In this document: in pieces, positions 32,395-44,083 of the stretch
Layout of the letters: each line of letters begins with the position of its first letter
How positions within the stretch are numbered: the first letter of the stretch is position 1
Origin: Epichloe hybrida
Taxonomy: Eukaryota; Ascomycota; Sordariomycetes; Hypocreales; Clavicipitaceae
Direction: 5' to 3'
DNA length: 64,000 nucleotides
NCBI GenBank assembly: GCA_019022495.1
Contig: JAFEKR010000001.1
Span: forward strand, 620,001 to 684,000
Made by a program: the position numbers and the translations under genes
The notes under the pieces: generated by a model
The model's database searches: none
Told to the model about the DNA's origin: nothing
Seen by the model: the letters and a program-made list of their open reading frames with translations, nothing else

Positions 32395-33003
32395 GGGGAA
32401 AGCGAGCGACTCATGTCGTCCTTGATGAAGAAAGCAATCAAGGCAATCGCCTGCAGGGAAGACGTCAGTTCAGTGGGCCCCACCAGGCTTGCAGCCGTTG
32501 GAAAGGGACACGGGTCATCAGTTCATCCGAAATTTTTATTCCCCAAGTCTTCCGATGTTTACATATTGACCAGTAGCGACGAGGATAATCTAGTATCCGT
32601 TCATATTTAAGATATTGGCTGCATAAAATGCGGTCCGTTTGTTGCCATCTTGGAATTGATAAAGAATCACTCATTTGGCAACTTTTAGTGCCGTCCAATT
32701 GCCCCGCTCTCAATTGAAGCTGCTTGTTCCAACGATGTAGTAATTGAATATTATATTCACATTTATAAATTGGGTCGTAGAGTATGTATGTAGCCTGTTA
32801 TTTCTTGATATGCAAACATTTATAATTATATCAGGTCCAATGCATACACGCCACTTGGGGCGAGAATATTCCTTTTCCGGGTTTCGGCACAGATGTGGCG
32901 TGGCTTATCGTCTTCCGTACCCGCGACATGAATTTTGCATCGATCCGAGTGAAAAGCTCTCGGAATCCTGCTCCCTCAACCAACACCCTGCCAGCTTCTC
33001 GCC

Positions 33004-33964
33004 ATGCTCGCCACGACTATCCGATCCCCTCCTTCCCTGGAGGACTACATCCCCCTCGCGCAATACCAGTCCCAAACGCCCGAGTCCTTCAGCGGCGGCA
33101 AGCCCGTGCTGCACTTCCACCTCCAAGAAGCTGTCGCATCCATCCCCAAGTCGCAATGCGGTGCTCTGGCCATTTTCCCAGCCGACTCACCTGCAGCCGA
33201 TACCTCGGGGACAAGCCCCAACGGCGATGCTGAGCGGGTCGTCAAGCAGACAGTCGAGGTCTTTGTCAACTCAGAGTACGTCACGTCACAAGTCGGCGAC
33301 GACGTTCATATTTTTTCTCTTCCCCCGAAAAGGCAACTGACACAGAGATCGGGGCAGACATTTCACAATCTTCAGCTCCGAAGCCGAGTCGGGCGTGTCG
33401 ATACCGTACCCGTCCATCTCCATCCACGCGGTCAAACAAGTCGCGGCGGCGCGCGGCGGCGCGAGCACACCGGCTATATGGATGCAACTCGACTTCTCCG
33501 ATGGCGGCGCCGACGACGACGATTTCAACACCGTCGAGCTGGCCATCATGCCCGTGGACTCGGCGGATGCGCAGAAGCTGTACGACGCGATTGCCAGCTG
33601 CTCCAACCTGCACCCGGATCCTGCCGACGGCGAGGAGGAGGAACAGGATGACTACGATGGCATCGTGTTTGAAAGCAACGCCGAGGGAGAAGCCGTAGAG
33701 GGCTTCACGGGCGTTTTGCGCGGCGCCACAGATGGCCGTCTACCACCGCCCATGCCGGGCAGTGGTGGGTGGATCACGGCAGATAACGTCCACCATCATT
33801 TCGACGAGGAAGGGAACTGGATTGGTGGAAGGAACTCGGAGGGCGACGGGGAAGGTGAAGAGCTAGGCGAACGGGCAGGAAGGACGAGACCGCGCCATGA
33901 GGTTGACGGGCAAGATGTGAATTGTGGTCAAGACTCGGAGAGCAAAAGAACACGCGTTGAGTAG
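33004..33964 (+). CDS. pICln-like (methylosome subunit/Voldacs) protein
   Basis: Exons 33004-33275 and 33358-33964 give 292 residues. The intron is 82 bp and the join gives VFVNSEHFTIFSSEAESG. The N-terminal half has the PH-like fold signature of the ICln/regulator-of-volume-decrease family (TPESFSGGKPVLHF, then IPYPSISIHAVKQV and WMQLDF). The second half is acidic (DGEEEEQDDYDG) and contains a conserved GGWITADNVHHHFDEEGNW motif. In eukaryotes pICln is an Sm-protein assembly chaperone working with PRMT5, so it may act on SmD3 encoded at 57526. Assignment is by pattern only. Confidence 0.82.
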
Positions 33965-34004
33965 CGACGGGAGTTGGTCCTTGTTTGTCAAAAAAGGAGA
34001 TTAA

Positions 34005-34088
34005 GCTCTGTTTTCTCTTATTCAAACGTGTTTCCATGGACCAAGGGCTCTGTTTTCTCTTATTCAAACGTGTTTCCATGGACCGAGT
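34005..34088. repeat. 42-bp direct tandem duplication
   Basis: Two adjacent copies beginning GCTCTGTTTTCTCTTATTC, differing at one or two bases, just after the pICln-like stop codon. Probably a recent slippage duplication in the 3' UTR. Confidence 0.85.
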
Positions 34089-34382
34089 GCACATCCCGCC
34101 GTGAAGCATCAAAGGCTGAGAAAAAGGTATTAAAACAGAGCCATGGTGGAGATGTACTGTCATGGTAGAATGAACATAAAGGAAGTTGGCTTATGTAGGT
34201 TGTGAATATGAAATTGGCGGTTTGCCAAGGGAAAAAAAAAAAAAAAAAAAAAAGCCAAGTTCGTTCGAACAACGACAGACAAATGGAGGCCCTCCCTTTC
34301 CTTCACTACAGTAATCCAAAATTATTGTAACCACTTCGATTTTGTCAGTTGCTTTTGCCCCCGTTTCCGCGTCCCCCGTCAT

Positions 34383-37300
34383 TTACATCCTCCGTCTCTT
34401 CTTCCTCATCTCTCTTGCCTCCCTGTCCGGTGAAGGCAACAAGAACCCGTCTTGATCGTACAGTCCCAGGCTCTCCACGCTGTCTCTGCAACCGGCTCTC
34501 CTCTCTTGGGCAATCAGAGCTGCAACGGAACCCTGCTTTGCTCTGCCCCCCTTTTGAGTTGTAGGCGAACCTGCAGGGGAAGCGAACTTGGTCTTGGACA
34601 TGCTGGTATCCTTCGGGGACGACCGGATCGGAGTCTGACGAACTTGGCTTGGTCGAGGAAGCGCCTCCTGTGCTGCGCCCTGATTGATGCCTAGTCCCTG
34701 GTTTTCCTTTCCGCGCTCCTTGACGCTGGATGATGGCCTGAGCAACCCATTGCTCAGTGGCCTCTTGTTCCGCGAGCTAGCAGAGGACGTCTTGCGCAAG
34801 TTCGTCATAGCCTTGGGCCTCTGCGCACTGCCCGCCTTGCCGATGTTGAGATAGTGTCTGCTTCCAATGGCACTCGGTTTGGGAACATGGCGCGGGGCCA
34901 CGATGTTGCCGCCGAAAATGGCGGGCAGCGTCGGGGAGTCGGCCTCTCTCTCTCTGCGACGACGGTCGAGGCCATGGATGCTGCGCTATAGGAAGAAACG
35001 ACACTGTTCATCCTTCGCAGCTCGCCAATAGTCATGCTCAATGCTGGTGCGTCCCTGGCAGAGCGATTCGTGCCACGGACCGACGGTCGCGGGGAGAGGC
35101 CAGTAGACATGATTGAGCCGTCCGGGGCAGCAGCGACAGTTGCTCGGGGCGGTTGGGGAAGAGCACGCCTGCTCGCCTCGTTGGACAGGAGCATGGAGAG
35201 AAGCTCTTCCTCGCTGAAGGGAGACGACGACATATCGACGGGCTTCTCTTCCTTCCTGGTCGGCGTGAGGGGGCTCGCGGCGGTGGGTGATCGGCTGCCA
35301 TCGGATCCCGCGACCCATTCAGCCTTGGGTGTCTCGCACGCGGGCAGAGTCGTGGCGTCAGAATCTTGGCTGTGGACGGATGCAGAGGTGAAACTTGACT
35401 CGGATGCACTTTGCGCCATGTCCATGTCCATGTCCATGTTCTTGCGCTCAGCCTCTTGCTCGCCCTTGGGACGAACATGGTCGGATTGTTGCATCTGGTG
35501 AGGCGGCTGTAACTGCAAGACCATGCGACGCGGTGGTTCCATTCGCAGATCAACTCCGCGACCGACAAGACCACCCTTGGGATTGGCAGATATCGGCCGC
35601 AGGGGCTGATTTGCAACAGGTGACTCATTCTTTTGCGTAGCCAAGTGGCTCGGGCTCATACTCTTGACGTGCCTCAGGGGACGAGGACCGGCAGGTTGCT
35701 CCTTGGACTTGTGCATATACGGCGGAGCAGGCATGGTCTCGACGAAGGTCTCGACGAAGGTCTCGACGAAAGGATCATCCCGGCCGGCTTCAAAGCGTTT
35801 CTCTAGCTCCATTCTTCGGTACTCCTCTTGCTGAAGGCGGTACTGTCTCTGGATCTCTTCCTCTTCTTCGTTCTCGGGCTCGCCAACGCTATACAGCGTA
35901 GACAGCGAGCTGGACTGATCGCTGTCGATGGACCTTGTCCTTTTCGGGCTCCTCTGCTGCTCCAAGTTGTGCTGCGGGCTCCGTTGCAGACCTCGCTCTG
36001 GGCTGTGAGAGGGTGTGTGCAGAGGACTTTCCAAGCCAGGACCGCTGGGTGGGAGTATCTGGTTGCCCCGTGGTTCCCATTCCCGTCCGCGAAGCCGGCT
36101 CGGGCTGGCCAAGCCCCCCGGGAGTTCGAGCTGTTGCGTGGCTTCGGCAATCAGACTGTTCGCAGCACTTCCAACCGAGTTTATTGAATCTTGCGTAGAA
36201 GAGGTGCTGAGATGTCCGCCGCCCTTGCGCGGACTAGGCGTTCCCCTGCTCTGCCGCCGTCCCGTGCCACGAGTTGAGCTCAACTGGCGGCCTCGCGGCG
36301 TTTTTGCAGGCGATGCACGGGTCGGCGAGCCATGAGGCGTACTCTTAACGGGAGATCGACTAGCTCCTTCCCGAAGTCTCTGATCCGTTGACCGAAGAAT
36401 GTCCCGTAGTCCCAGCTCTGTCATCGTGATGGAAGGTCGGACATGGGCTTGCGCCGGAGCCCGCACGGCTGATGGCCGCCCTCGAGGCACATCGTCCAGA
36501 GATCCAAGGTTTGGCGTTGTCTGACTGCTCTGGATAGTATTTCCCTCGCGCCTCTTCTGCACGCGCAGCTCTGGACGATGCTGAGGGCCCGGCTGTTGCT
36601 GCCCCAAATGCTGCTTCTGACGACCGTTGTATGCATGTCCGTACGACTGCTGCTGTTTCTTCCGATACTCTTCATAACACGGCTGCCGCAACTGCTCGGA
36701 CCTCACATGTACCTGTTTCGCCGTCTTCTCATACTCACCGGCCCCTTGCTCAACGGCATCCAGGTTCGGCACAGTCGGCGCCTGCCCAAACCAGCTATCT
36801 CTGCTGAACCAACCCCCCCTCGCATCTCTATTCACCTGCGGTCCGTGGAAGTCATCTCCTCTGACCCAGCTCCTCCTGTCCGCTCTCTTCCTCTTCTTGC
36901 TCGGAGTCCGGAAGAAACTAAAGTTGCTGTAAGACGGCATGGGCGGCAGGGGCACAATGGGCGGCAGTGTGAGTGAGAGCCGGCTCGAGAAGCGGCTCGA
37001 GAAGCGACTCGAGAAGCCACTGACAGCCGACTCGGTCATGAGCAAAGGTCTTTTCGTCAGGCGGGTTTGCGAATATTCGTCGGGGATGGTGTAGACTCGT
37101 GCGGATGATTTCTTCTGGCGATTCTTGATGACCCATGCCATCAGCAGCCCAATACTCGTGAACAAGAACACGCCGCCGCAAAGAGCAATGGCAAGTAGTG
37201 CGCCCAGGCTCAAGCCCCCGGCCTCCCCGGCATCCCCTGCCTCTCCGCCTCGCCTCATGTTCCCTGATGTTTCCATGTCGAATTCTTTTACTGCTGCTGC

Positions 37301-37794
37301 TGTACGACCTTGGGGTACGACCTTGGGGTACGACCTTGGGCTACGGGGGGCCAATTGTTTGCTTGGGCCGTCTCCCGATGTCGTTGATGCCGATGCCCCC
37401 CCTTGGGTGAACGAGCTGGTTTGGTTTGTCGTGCAGTAGCCGCGCAGTCGTGCCGTCCGTCGTCAATGAGATGAGAGGATTCGCATCATGACAGGCGCAT
37501 GGGAGTTTCCGTCAATCATCCCAATCTCGAAGACTGATTGCCCATAAACAATGGACTGACTGGTCATGGCAGGCTGTCGGCCAAAGTCCCACCGCAATAA
37601 ACCGATGGAATGCGTTGCCACTGTGACCTCATTCCAGCTGTTGCGCATTGTAGCAATGCGCACCATGACATATGGAGGAGCCCAAGCATAAACACACAGC
37701 TTCTGCGTCGCTTACCTAGCCAGTTGGCCTTCATGTAATCCGTGGTCAGCGGGTGGATGCTGGGTGCGCGATTCGAGCATGCACGGAAGGACAT
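34383..37794 (-). pseudogene. Large single-pass membrane protein gene with several frame breaks
   Basis: Four stretches line up on the minus strand. The first is an ectodomain start (ACSNRAPSIHPLTTDYMKAN, from 37794). A second, one base out of register, continues as LCVYAWAPPYVMV...GQSVFEIGMIDG to an in-frame TGA at 37465-37463. The third is a long frame to 34950 with a Ser/Thr stalk, one membrane helix (LGALLAIALCGGVFLFTSIG) and a disordered Pro/Ser/Arg-rich tail. The fourth is a C-terminal piece (PRHVPKPSAIGSRHYLN) reached only by a 2-nt change in the (CT)6 tract at 34944-34955. Together about 1,100 residues. Short in-frame repeats occur (FVET x3, MD x3). Function unknown. Multiple lesions favour a pseudogene; error is possible. 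Confidence 0.6.
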
Positions 37795-37979
37795 GATTCC
37801 AATTTGGGCACGTTGCTTTGTTTTTAACCCCCTATAGTTACTAAAGAAAAAACTGTGTAGCATCTCTGCTCTATGAAATGAGGAGAAAAAGAACAAAGAA
37901 GCCGAATATGCTGACAATCGTGCAACTCGAATTCTGAGCCATCATCTCTGGAGCCCGCCGAGATGGCAAGAATATCCCG

Positions 37980-38009
37980 CCTTCCAAAAAAAAAAAAAAA
38001 AAAAAAAAA
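37980..38009. other. Interval 37795-38086 with a poly-A run
   Basis: Short spacer between the membrane-protein gene and the DUF1996 gene, with an A-run of about 24 bases. No other feature seen. Confidence 0.6.
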
Positions 38010-38086
38010 GGTGAAAAAGAAATGGAAAATTTAAATCAGCAACGTGGTTTTTGCAATCCTAGTTTCCCCTGCGATTTTCAAAGTCA

Positions 38087-39917
38087 TCAGAACTTGGCGT
38101 GCCCATGGGCATGATGGGCAACGTGGCGTCGGTGCTTGTGTCCGACAGCTGGCGCAGTTGCAGCTGGGGAGTCACCGTCTTCAATGACTGTGACAAATTC
38201 CTCTTCCCAAAGGATCTTGGTCACCACATTATCATTGGTGACGTACTGAGTGCTATAGTAGCTCTGGGACAAAGGTGGCGCAGGAGGAGGAGGGGGGGGA
38301 GCAGTGGGCTCGACGTCATGGACATGATCATCGACCAAAGGCTTGGTGGGCGTCGCTGGAGGAGGAGCGGACGAATCCTTGTTGCTCTCCTTGAAAACCT
38401 GTCCGAGTAAGGGCGGAGCAGGGGCAGCTGCCTTCTCCTCAGGACGATACGCGAGGGCGGGAGCTGACGAGGTGCTGGCGGAAGACGGAGGGGCAGGCTT
38501 CTTCGGTCCGAGACCAAGTTCACCTGCCATACCACCAATGCTCATACCACCAATGCTGATACCACCAGGCAGCTTCAGCATGGGTCCCAGGACATTCTCG
38601 CCAAACAAACCCTGAAGAAGGGACTTCTTCATCTTGCAAGAGCTGGCTTTGCCCTCGTCAACTACGTCGAAGAGAGGGCAATCCTGTATACGACCAGAAG
38701 GGTTGGTACAAGTATTGACAGCCTTCTGGAGGAATTCTGGGTCCCAGCCAGTGATAAAATCACCATGAAGGGAAAAGCCTATGCAGATTAGTATGCCAGT
38801 ACAGATGTGAAGGGGCTGTCATGTCGGATTGTTGATCAAAAGGCTTGTTTCACTCACCAGTAACATCACCGTTGGAGAGAACGAAGCGGCCATCGCGACC
38901 CTGAAAGGCGGCAGTGTTCCAAATAACCTCGAAGAGCATGCTTGGCAATCGTATGGGATGAGTGTCGGGACAATTTCCGTTCATGACCAGGTCAGGGAAG
39001 GCTACGTGATCTCTGTGATTCGGGCTGTCCAGGTCTTGGCCATTCCAGCAAGATCCGAACATGAGTTCAAATCGTAGGCCGTTCTTACAGTGCTCATCGA
39101 GAAAAGACTTGTCAGGGAGCATGTGGCGGTACAAGGTGGCTTCTGGTGTTTTAGCGTAGTTTAGGCAGTTGAATCCCACAGCACGCTGTGCCAAAGCATC
39201 CTGCGTTGTCTGACCAAGAGAAGCCCATTGCGACTTAGGCGGATCGGGCTGGCTCGGGTCTCCGAGGGTGTATGACCGTCGATTATTGTTCCCCGAGACC
39301 ATCTGAAAGCCCTTAGGGAAGGCGGTGATATTGTTTCCGTAAAGAAGGTAGTATCTAATCACAATTCAGTAAAGTCCATGTTTCTGAACTACCACATAGC
39401 TATGAGAAGACAGTACTTACGCTAACATGCCGCCAACTTGAGGAACGAGCTCGATTTTGCCGGTCCTAGCATCTTCAAAATAAAATGCCGGATGCCAGTA
39501 GGCAGACATGTCCTGTGTTACTCGGCAAGATGTACAATCACCATCCATAAGATCCGCGGAGCCGGCGCTCTCAGAAATAGCTGTATGCCGAGGCATGTCA
39601 GCGATATTCGGTGTGAAGACTCGCCTGGTTTTCACAGCACGCAACAGAAATGCGCACGTAGTAATTCGTCCACCACGTTTACTGTCCGTAATTCACAGCG
39701 AGAGAGAAGCCTCGTGCGACCATGCTGATCATCAACTCGGGTGGGATTTGGAGCACGTACCGGAAGATCCATGAATGGAGTGTGCGTGTGGGGAGGCGCT
39801 CTTCGGGTTCACGATGGGATCGACTCGTGCAAGGCCAACGCGGCCAGGACATTCCATGCGCCAAAAGGCATGGGTGCCTGCAATGAGGCCAGCAGACAAG
39901 GCCACGGACTTGAGCAT
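38087..39917 (-). CDS. Secreted DUF1996 protein
   Basis: Exons 39917-39761, 39580-39421, 39354-38858 and 38778-38087 give 501 residues. The introns are 180, 66 and 79 bp. The signal peptide (~1-17) is followed directly by the DUF1996 opening FWRMECPGRVGLARVDPIVN and HAHSIHGSSGAISESAGSAD. Further family blocks are GDCTSCRVTQDMSAYWHPAF, GLRFELMFGSCWNGQDLDSP, HPIRLPSMLFEVIWNT and GFSLHGDFITGWDPEFLQKA. Conserved Cys and His residues are retained. The C-terminal ~180 residues are Pro/Ala-rich and low-complexity, ending in a His-rich tail (HKHRRHVAHHAHGHAKF). The family is common in filamentous fungi; biochemical function unknown. Confidence 0.93.
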
Positions 39918-42900
39918 GGCGAAGAGTTGAGTCGCAACTTTCGGTGAGAAACCGCGGTCTCGATATCAAGAACTTGTTATATCAAAGGAATGGACGACGC
40001 GACGAGGCAGTCTGGCAAACAAGTGTTAGTGGTAGCTGTTCGGGGGGGGATTGAGAGGAGCATCAAGCTTTGCGGCAGCAAGTCCAAAAATCGCAACGAG
40101 GGACTGATATAAAAGGCAGTCAACAGAAAAGGTAGCAACAGAGCGGCAGCAACCAAGCGAGCCAACCCAGGAGTACAGAGGTGCCTAGGCAGGTGCGAAA
40201 TTGGACAGCCAGCTGCAGACAGGTGTCGACTTGCGGACGCGTCTTGACAAGTCCATGAACTTCATCCAGTGTTAACGCATGCATGCAAGGCAACCTCATC
40301 AGCCGAACGCTTGTCCAAGATGTCAGAACATCGCTCTCCATGCGCCCTTGACCGAATGTTGCGTTGATGCAGGGACCCCGGCACTCGCGAGAGAGCCTTG
40401 TACCAACTGGTCGGCAAATATTCGTTGCCCCCATCACCATTCGATCAAAACCTCCCTCCTATTTTCTTGTCGGCTCTTGACGCCCGGATTTCTTCCATCA
40501 ATCCCAGCATGACGTGCAAATCGCAGTGATGGGTGACCGTGTTAACTGGCTTACCGAACACTTGAAAATTTATGCCAATTCTGGTTGCTCTGTCACTGAC
40601 AGATTCGAGACTTCCTGGAGTCGAGATGGGGGTGTTAGAATTGAGTGACGGAAAATTTCGAGCGCCATTTCATCAAGACAGAGATGTTCTCCAAGCAGTT
40701 CTAGCGACGTCTTTTCCATCTTCGAAAATGGAGGCAAAGCGCTACCCAGCCCCGCGGTCGCGCCGAGACTTCACATTCCAGCATAAGGCACTGCGTCAGG
40801 CCGTTTATCCAGTATTGGTCCGCCTTGCAACGCGTAGAAGGACTGGTTCTCGGCCCGCAGCTCGTGTTTTGAAAGCCAGGCCATGTTCGTGCCTGTCGGG
40901 CGTGGCCACGGTGATGGTTGTCAGGGTCTCGCTCCCAGCCTTCTCAAACAACTACTCTCTCGCCACACTCGCGGCAAGACGTGATGCTAGCTCGGTGTTT
41001 TCCCATCCTGCTTCCTATGCGCGCATTCTCTCGAATGCTGGGCGGCATGTCGACTTGTTGCATTCGATATCCCAGTGGTCGGCGGGGGATCCAATTCGCG
41101 GGTACGGACAAGAAAATATGCATCAGTATTTGCTTACCTAAAATAGTGTGGTGCCAGATCTCAAGAGCCAACAACAGGATGCAAGTCAAGTGTCGGGATG
41201 AAGAAAGAGAACAAAAAGGATCGTATGCAACAAATTGATCGTAAGGAGCGCAAATGGTCGGGAATGGTGGGAGAAAAGAGTGTCGGAATACGAGGAGTCT
41301 CGAATGCTACGAAAGGAGAGGGGGAAAGTCCAGTTCTGGAAGGAAGGGAAAATGAAAAGTGGGAAAGCAAGACGCTTCATCGTGGACATGGGATGGGATG
41401 CCAGGCCACACCGTCTCCGAGCCTCGAATTCTTGTCTGGGGGTTACCAATGGCGCCCGTTTGCTCGTTTGCCCGTGTGCCCGTGTGCTCGTGTGCTCGTG
41501 TGGCGACAATAGTGTCAAATTAGAGCAGTTCCAAGGATCAGCAGCCATGTCCCAAGTGATGGACTCTCACCCCTGGGTCTCACATTCTAATGGTCGACGC
41601 CATCATTCACTGACGTGGAACAGCATGCTTCAGCTACAGACAATCAGCACGGGGGGACAATGATTTGCCACCGGCAGCAACTAGCCGATGATATGTACAG
41701 GGCAGACAAACAGGGGGGTCGTTCTTGCTAGCCCCTTTTGACGGAATCCAATCTCAGACGGATCGACCTGTGGGGGGGTCGTTCTTGCTAGCCCTTTTTG
41801 ACGGAACGGATCGACCTATGGGGGGTCGTTCTTGCTAGCCCTTTTTGACGGAATCCAATCTCAGACGGATCGACCTGTGGGGAATTTGATTGAATTCCCC
41901 ACCAGTGACCACCAAAGTCTCCAATCCATGTGCGCATCGCATGTTGCATGTTGCGCGAACGGACGTCAGCTCCTCGTTGTTGCGAACAATTGGCACCGGG
42001 CAACAAAAACAAATCAACCAAACCGTGTTTGCCTGAGTCATGACATCTTCTGGTTAACGCTATACATGTATGCTGTGAAGCACACATTTCGCACACGTTT
42101 CGCACACATTTTGCATCACGCAGACAGAAAGGTCGGGCGTGCTACGGACCGCCAGACTCCTGCCATTATTATCACAATTGCAGCTTGGCCATCTGGTTGG
42201 CAGAGCCGCCCTTGTCCTCCGTCGTCATGACGCACCTGTAGAGTGTACATGTATTGCCCCTGGCAGGACGACATGCACTCCACCCCCTGAATTATGTTCC
42301 AAGTCTACATGCCCCAGTTATTCGTCCCCCTCTAACAGCTGTGATCAGCTGCTGTACATTATGTACGTGCAAGATAGCCCCTGCCCTGTGTTGTCTCAGA
42401 GAGCAACAAGGGAAATACGCAGGGGCAAATCGCGCTAAGAAATAAATAAATAAATAAAAAAGAGTACATTTGTTTCTATAAATCTGGAAGGGTTCTTCCT
42501 CCCTTGCACGAGCCTTGGTCTTGACCTGTTTTTCATGTGCGTCGCAGCTGTTGATTGTTGCGGAACAATAAATAAATGATTAATGTCAGGGGCTGGGAGG
42601 GAGGAGATGTATCCACTCTTATTCCCCGAATGGAAATCGGACTAAGAGACTGGGCTGGCAGCCAATCCCCGTTGGACGCGACAGAAGTGGAGGCGTTGGT
42701 GGAAGGGAGTACTCGTTCCCCGCCCCTCCCTACTAGCGATGAACGGGACCCTTTTAATTCTAGCCCCTGTCTCCCATGTATGTACATATGTCCTTGTTAA
42801 TATCTGATTGGCTTAATTCCCCCTGAGTAGATTTGTAAAATAGTTCAGGGGGTGTACGGAGTAGTGTACGGACGTACGAAGCACTGTAAACACGTGCTCC

Positions 42901-44083
42901 GTGGGTAATCCGTCCGATGTTGTTAGCCGCCACGCGTTCGAATTTCGGTTCGCTGGCACCTCTTATGTACATATGTATTCCACGATAGAAAGGCACGGGA
43001 CGGGCATCTATTACTGTGTGTATCGTCGGCGTACGTACGGAGTGCATGCGTTGTCTCTGTATTGGTCTCACAAACCGTCTCTTGCGCCGTTGCCGCCGTC
43101 CGCCTAGCACAACGAGGCCACGTGTAGTAATTGTGCCACGTAGGACGGAACACAAACGATTGTCCAGACTGCTTTGCTTCCCTGATTTCATCATTGTGCC
43201 CACTTACAGGGCAAGGAGGTCTACATGGTTGTCTGACTAATCGAAGCACAAATGCCCCCTCCCAGCTTCATCCATGCCAGGTCGCAGCCAAGCAGATGGC
43301 GATCAGCAGGCGACTGAGATGGAAATTACCAAAATATACCGAGTAATAAGTGTGAGTCGAGTCTTTGGACGATAATAGAAGTGACGTAAGGCGAGAACCA
43401 CAAGACAATGGCAGGCAAGTCCCGGCCGAGATTGGCCTCCGTACAATGCTGGCTGGTCTCGCGATGTGTGCACGCGCTGTTGGGGATGGGGTATGCATCA
43501 ACAACGGGTGTTTGACATTCACGAGGTATGTAATGTGACGAGATTGTTCTCACCTGCTCTGACTGTACGCTCAAAGGGTTCAAAGGCAGGCGGTGAAATG
43601 TATACGAGTATGCTGCCATTTAATACTAAAATGAAATGAACAACTTTTCTATAGGGTAGCTCCGGTTGGTTAGACAAGTAAGACAAGCACTGCGTGTGCT
43701 GTTATCACGCTCCATTGGAGATGATTGATTCCCACAACAAGAATAAACGATTCCATTCAAGTTATCCAACAGAGAGGAGACTGCTGTCGAGAATTTTCTT
43801 GCTCAGTCCTAAAGGATGGTGGCGGGCGGTTCATGCTGGTGCTTGGATGTGATTAGTCATGTGATTAGATAATGCGGTATCTGTACGGAGTAGCGCACGT
43901 ATCTACAGTGGCGTACGTCAGCCACGCGACACATGGTGGTTTGTAGCTGCAGCATAATCACCCATAATCAGGACATTGCGACGAGGTGTGGCTTCCTACA
44001 GCTGCGCCCAAAGTATGCATTGAATGACCAGCCAGTGCTACGGCCATGATTTATGATAGCATTATTTTCAAGTCTCCCTCACG
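39918..44083. other. Four-kilobase gene desert
   Basis: No frame here has a recognisable domain, plausible splicing or signal peptide. Content: a large-unit tandem repeat at 41713-41881, short GTGTGCTC-type repeats near 41467-41500, TACGGAGTA motifs at 42855-42863 and 43884-43892, and several AT-rich stretches. Confidence 0.55.
41713..41881. repeat. Three-copy tandem repeat, about 60-bp unit
   Basis: Units begin GGGGGTCGTTCTTGCTAGCC and end in GATCGACCTGTGG. Spacing between equivalent points is 60 and then 47 bases, because the middle copy lacks 13 bases (AATCCAATCTCAG-type segment). Otherwise the copies are almost identical. Confidence 0.9.

Noticed and set aside
40572..41141. Plus-strand frame of 189 codons in the gene desert
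   Set aside because: No domain, no conserved-looking motifs, biased composition; likely chance.
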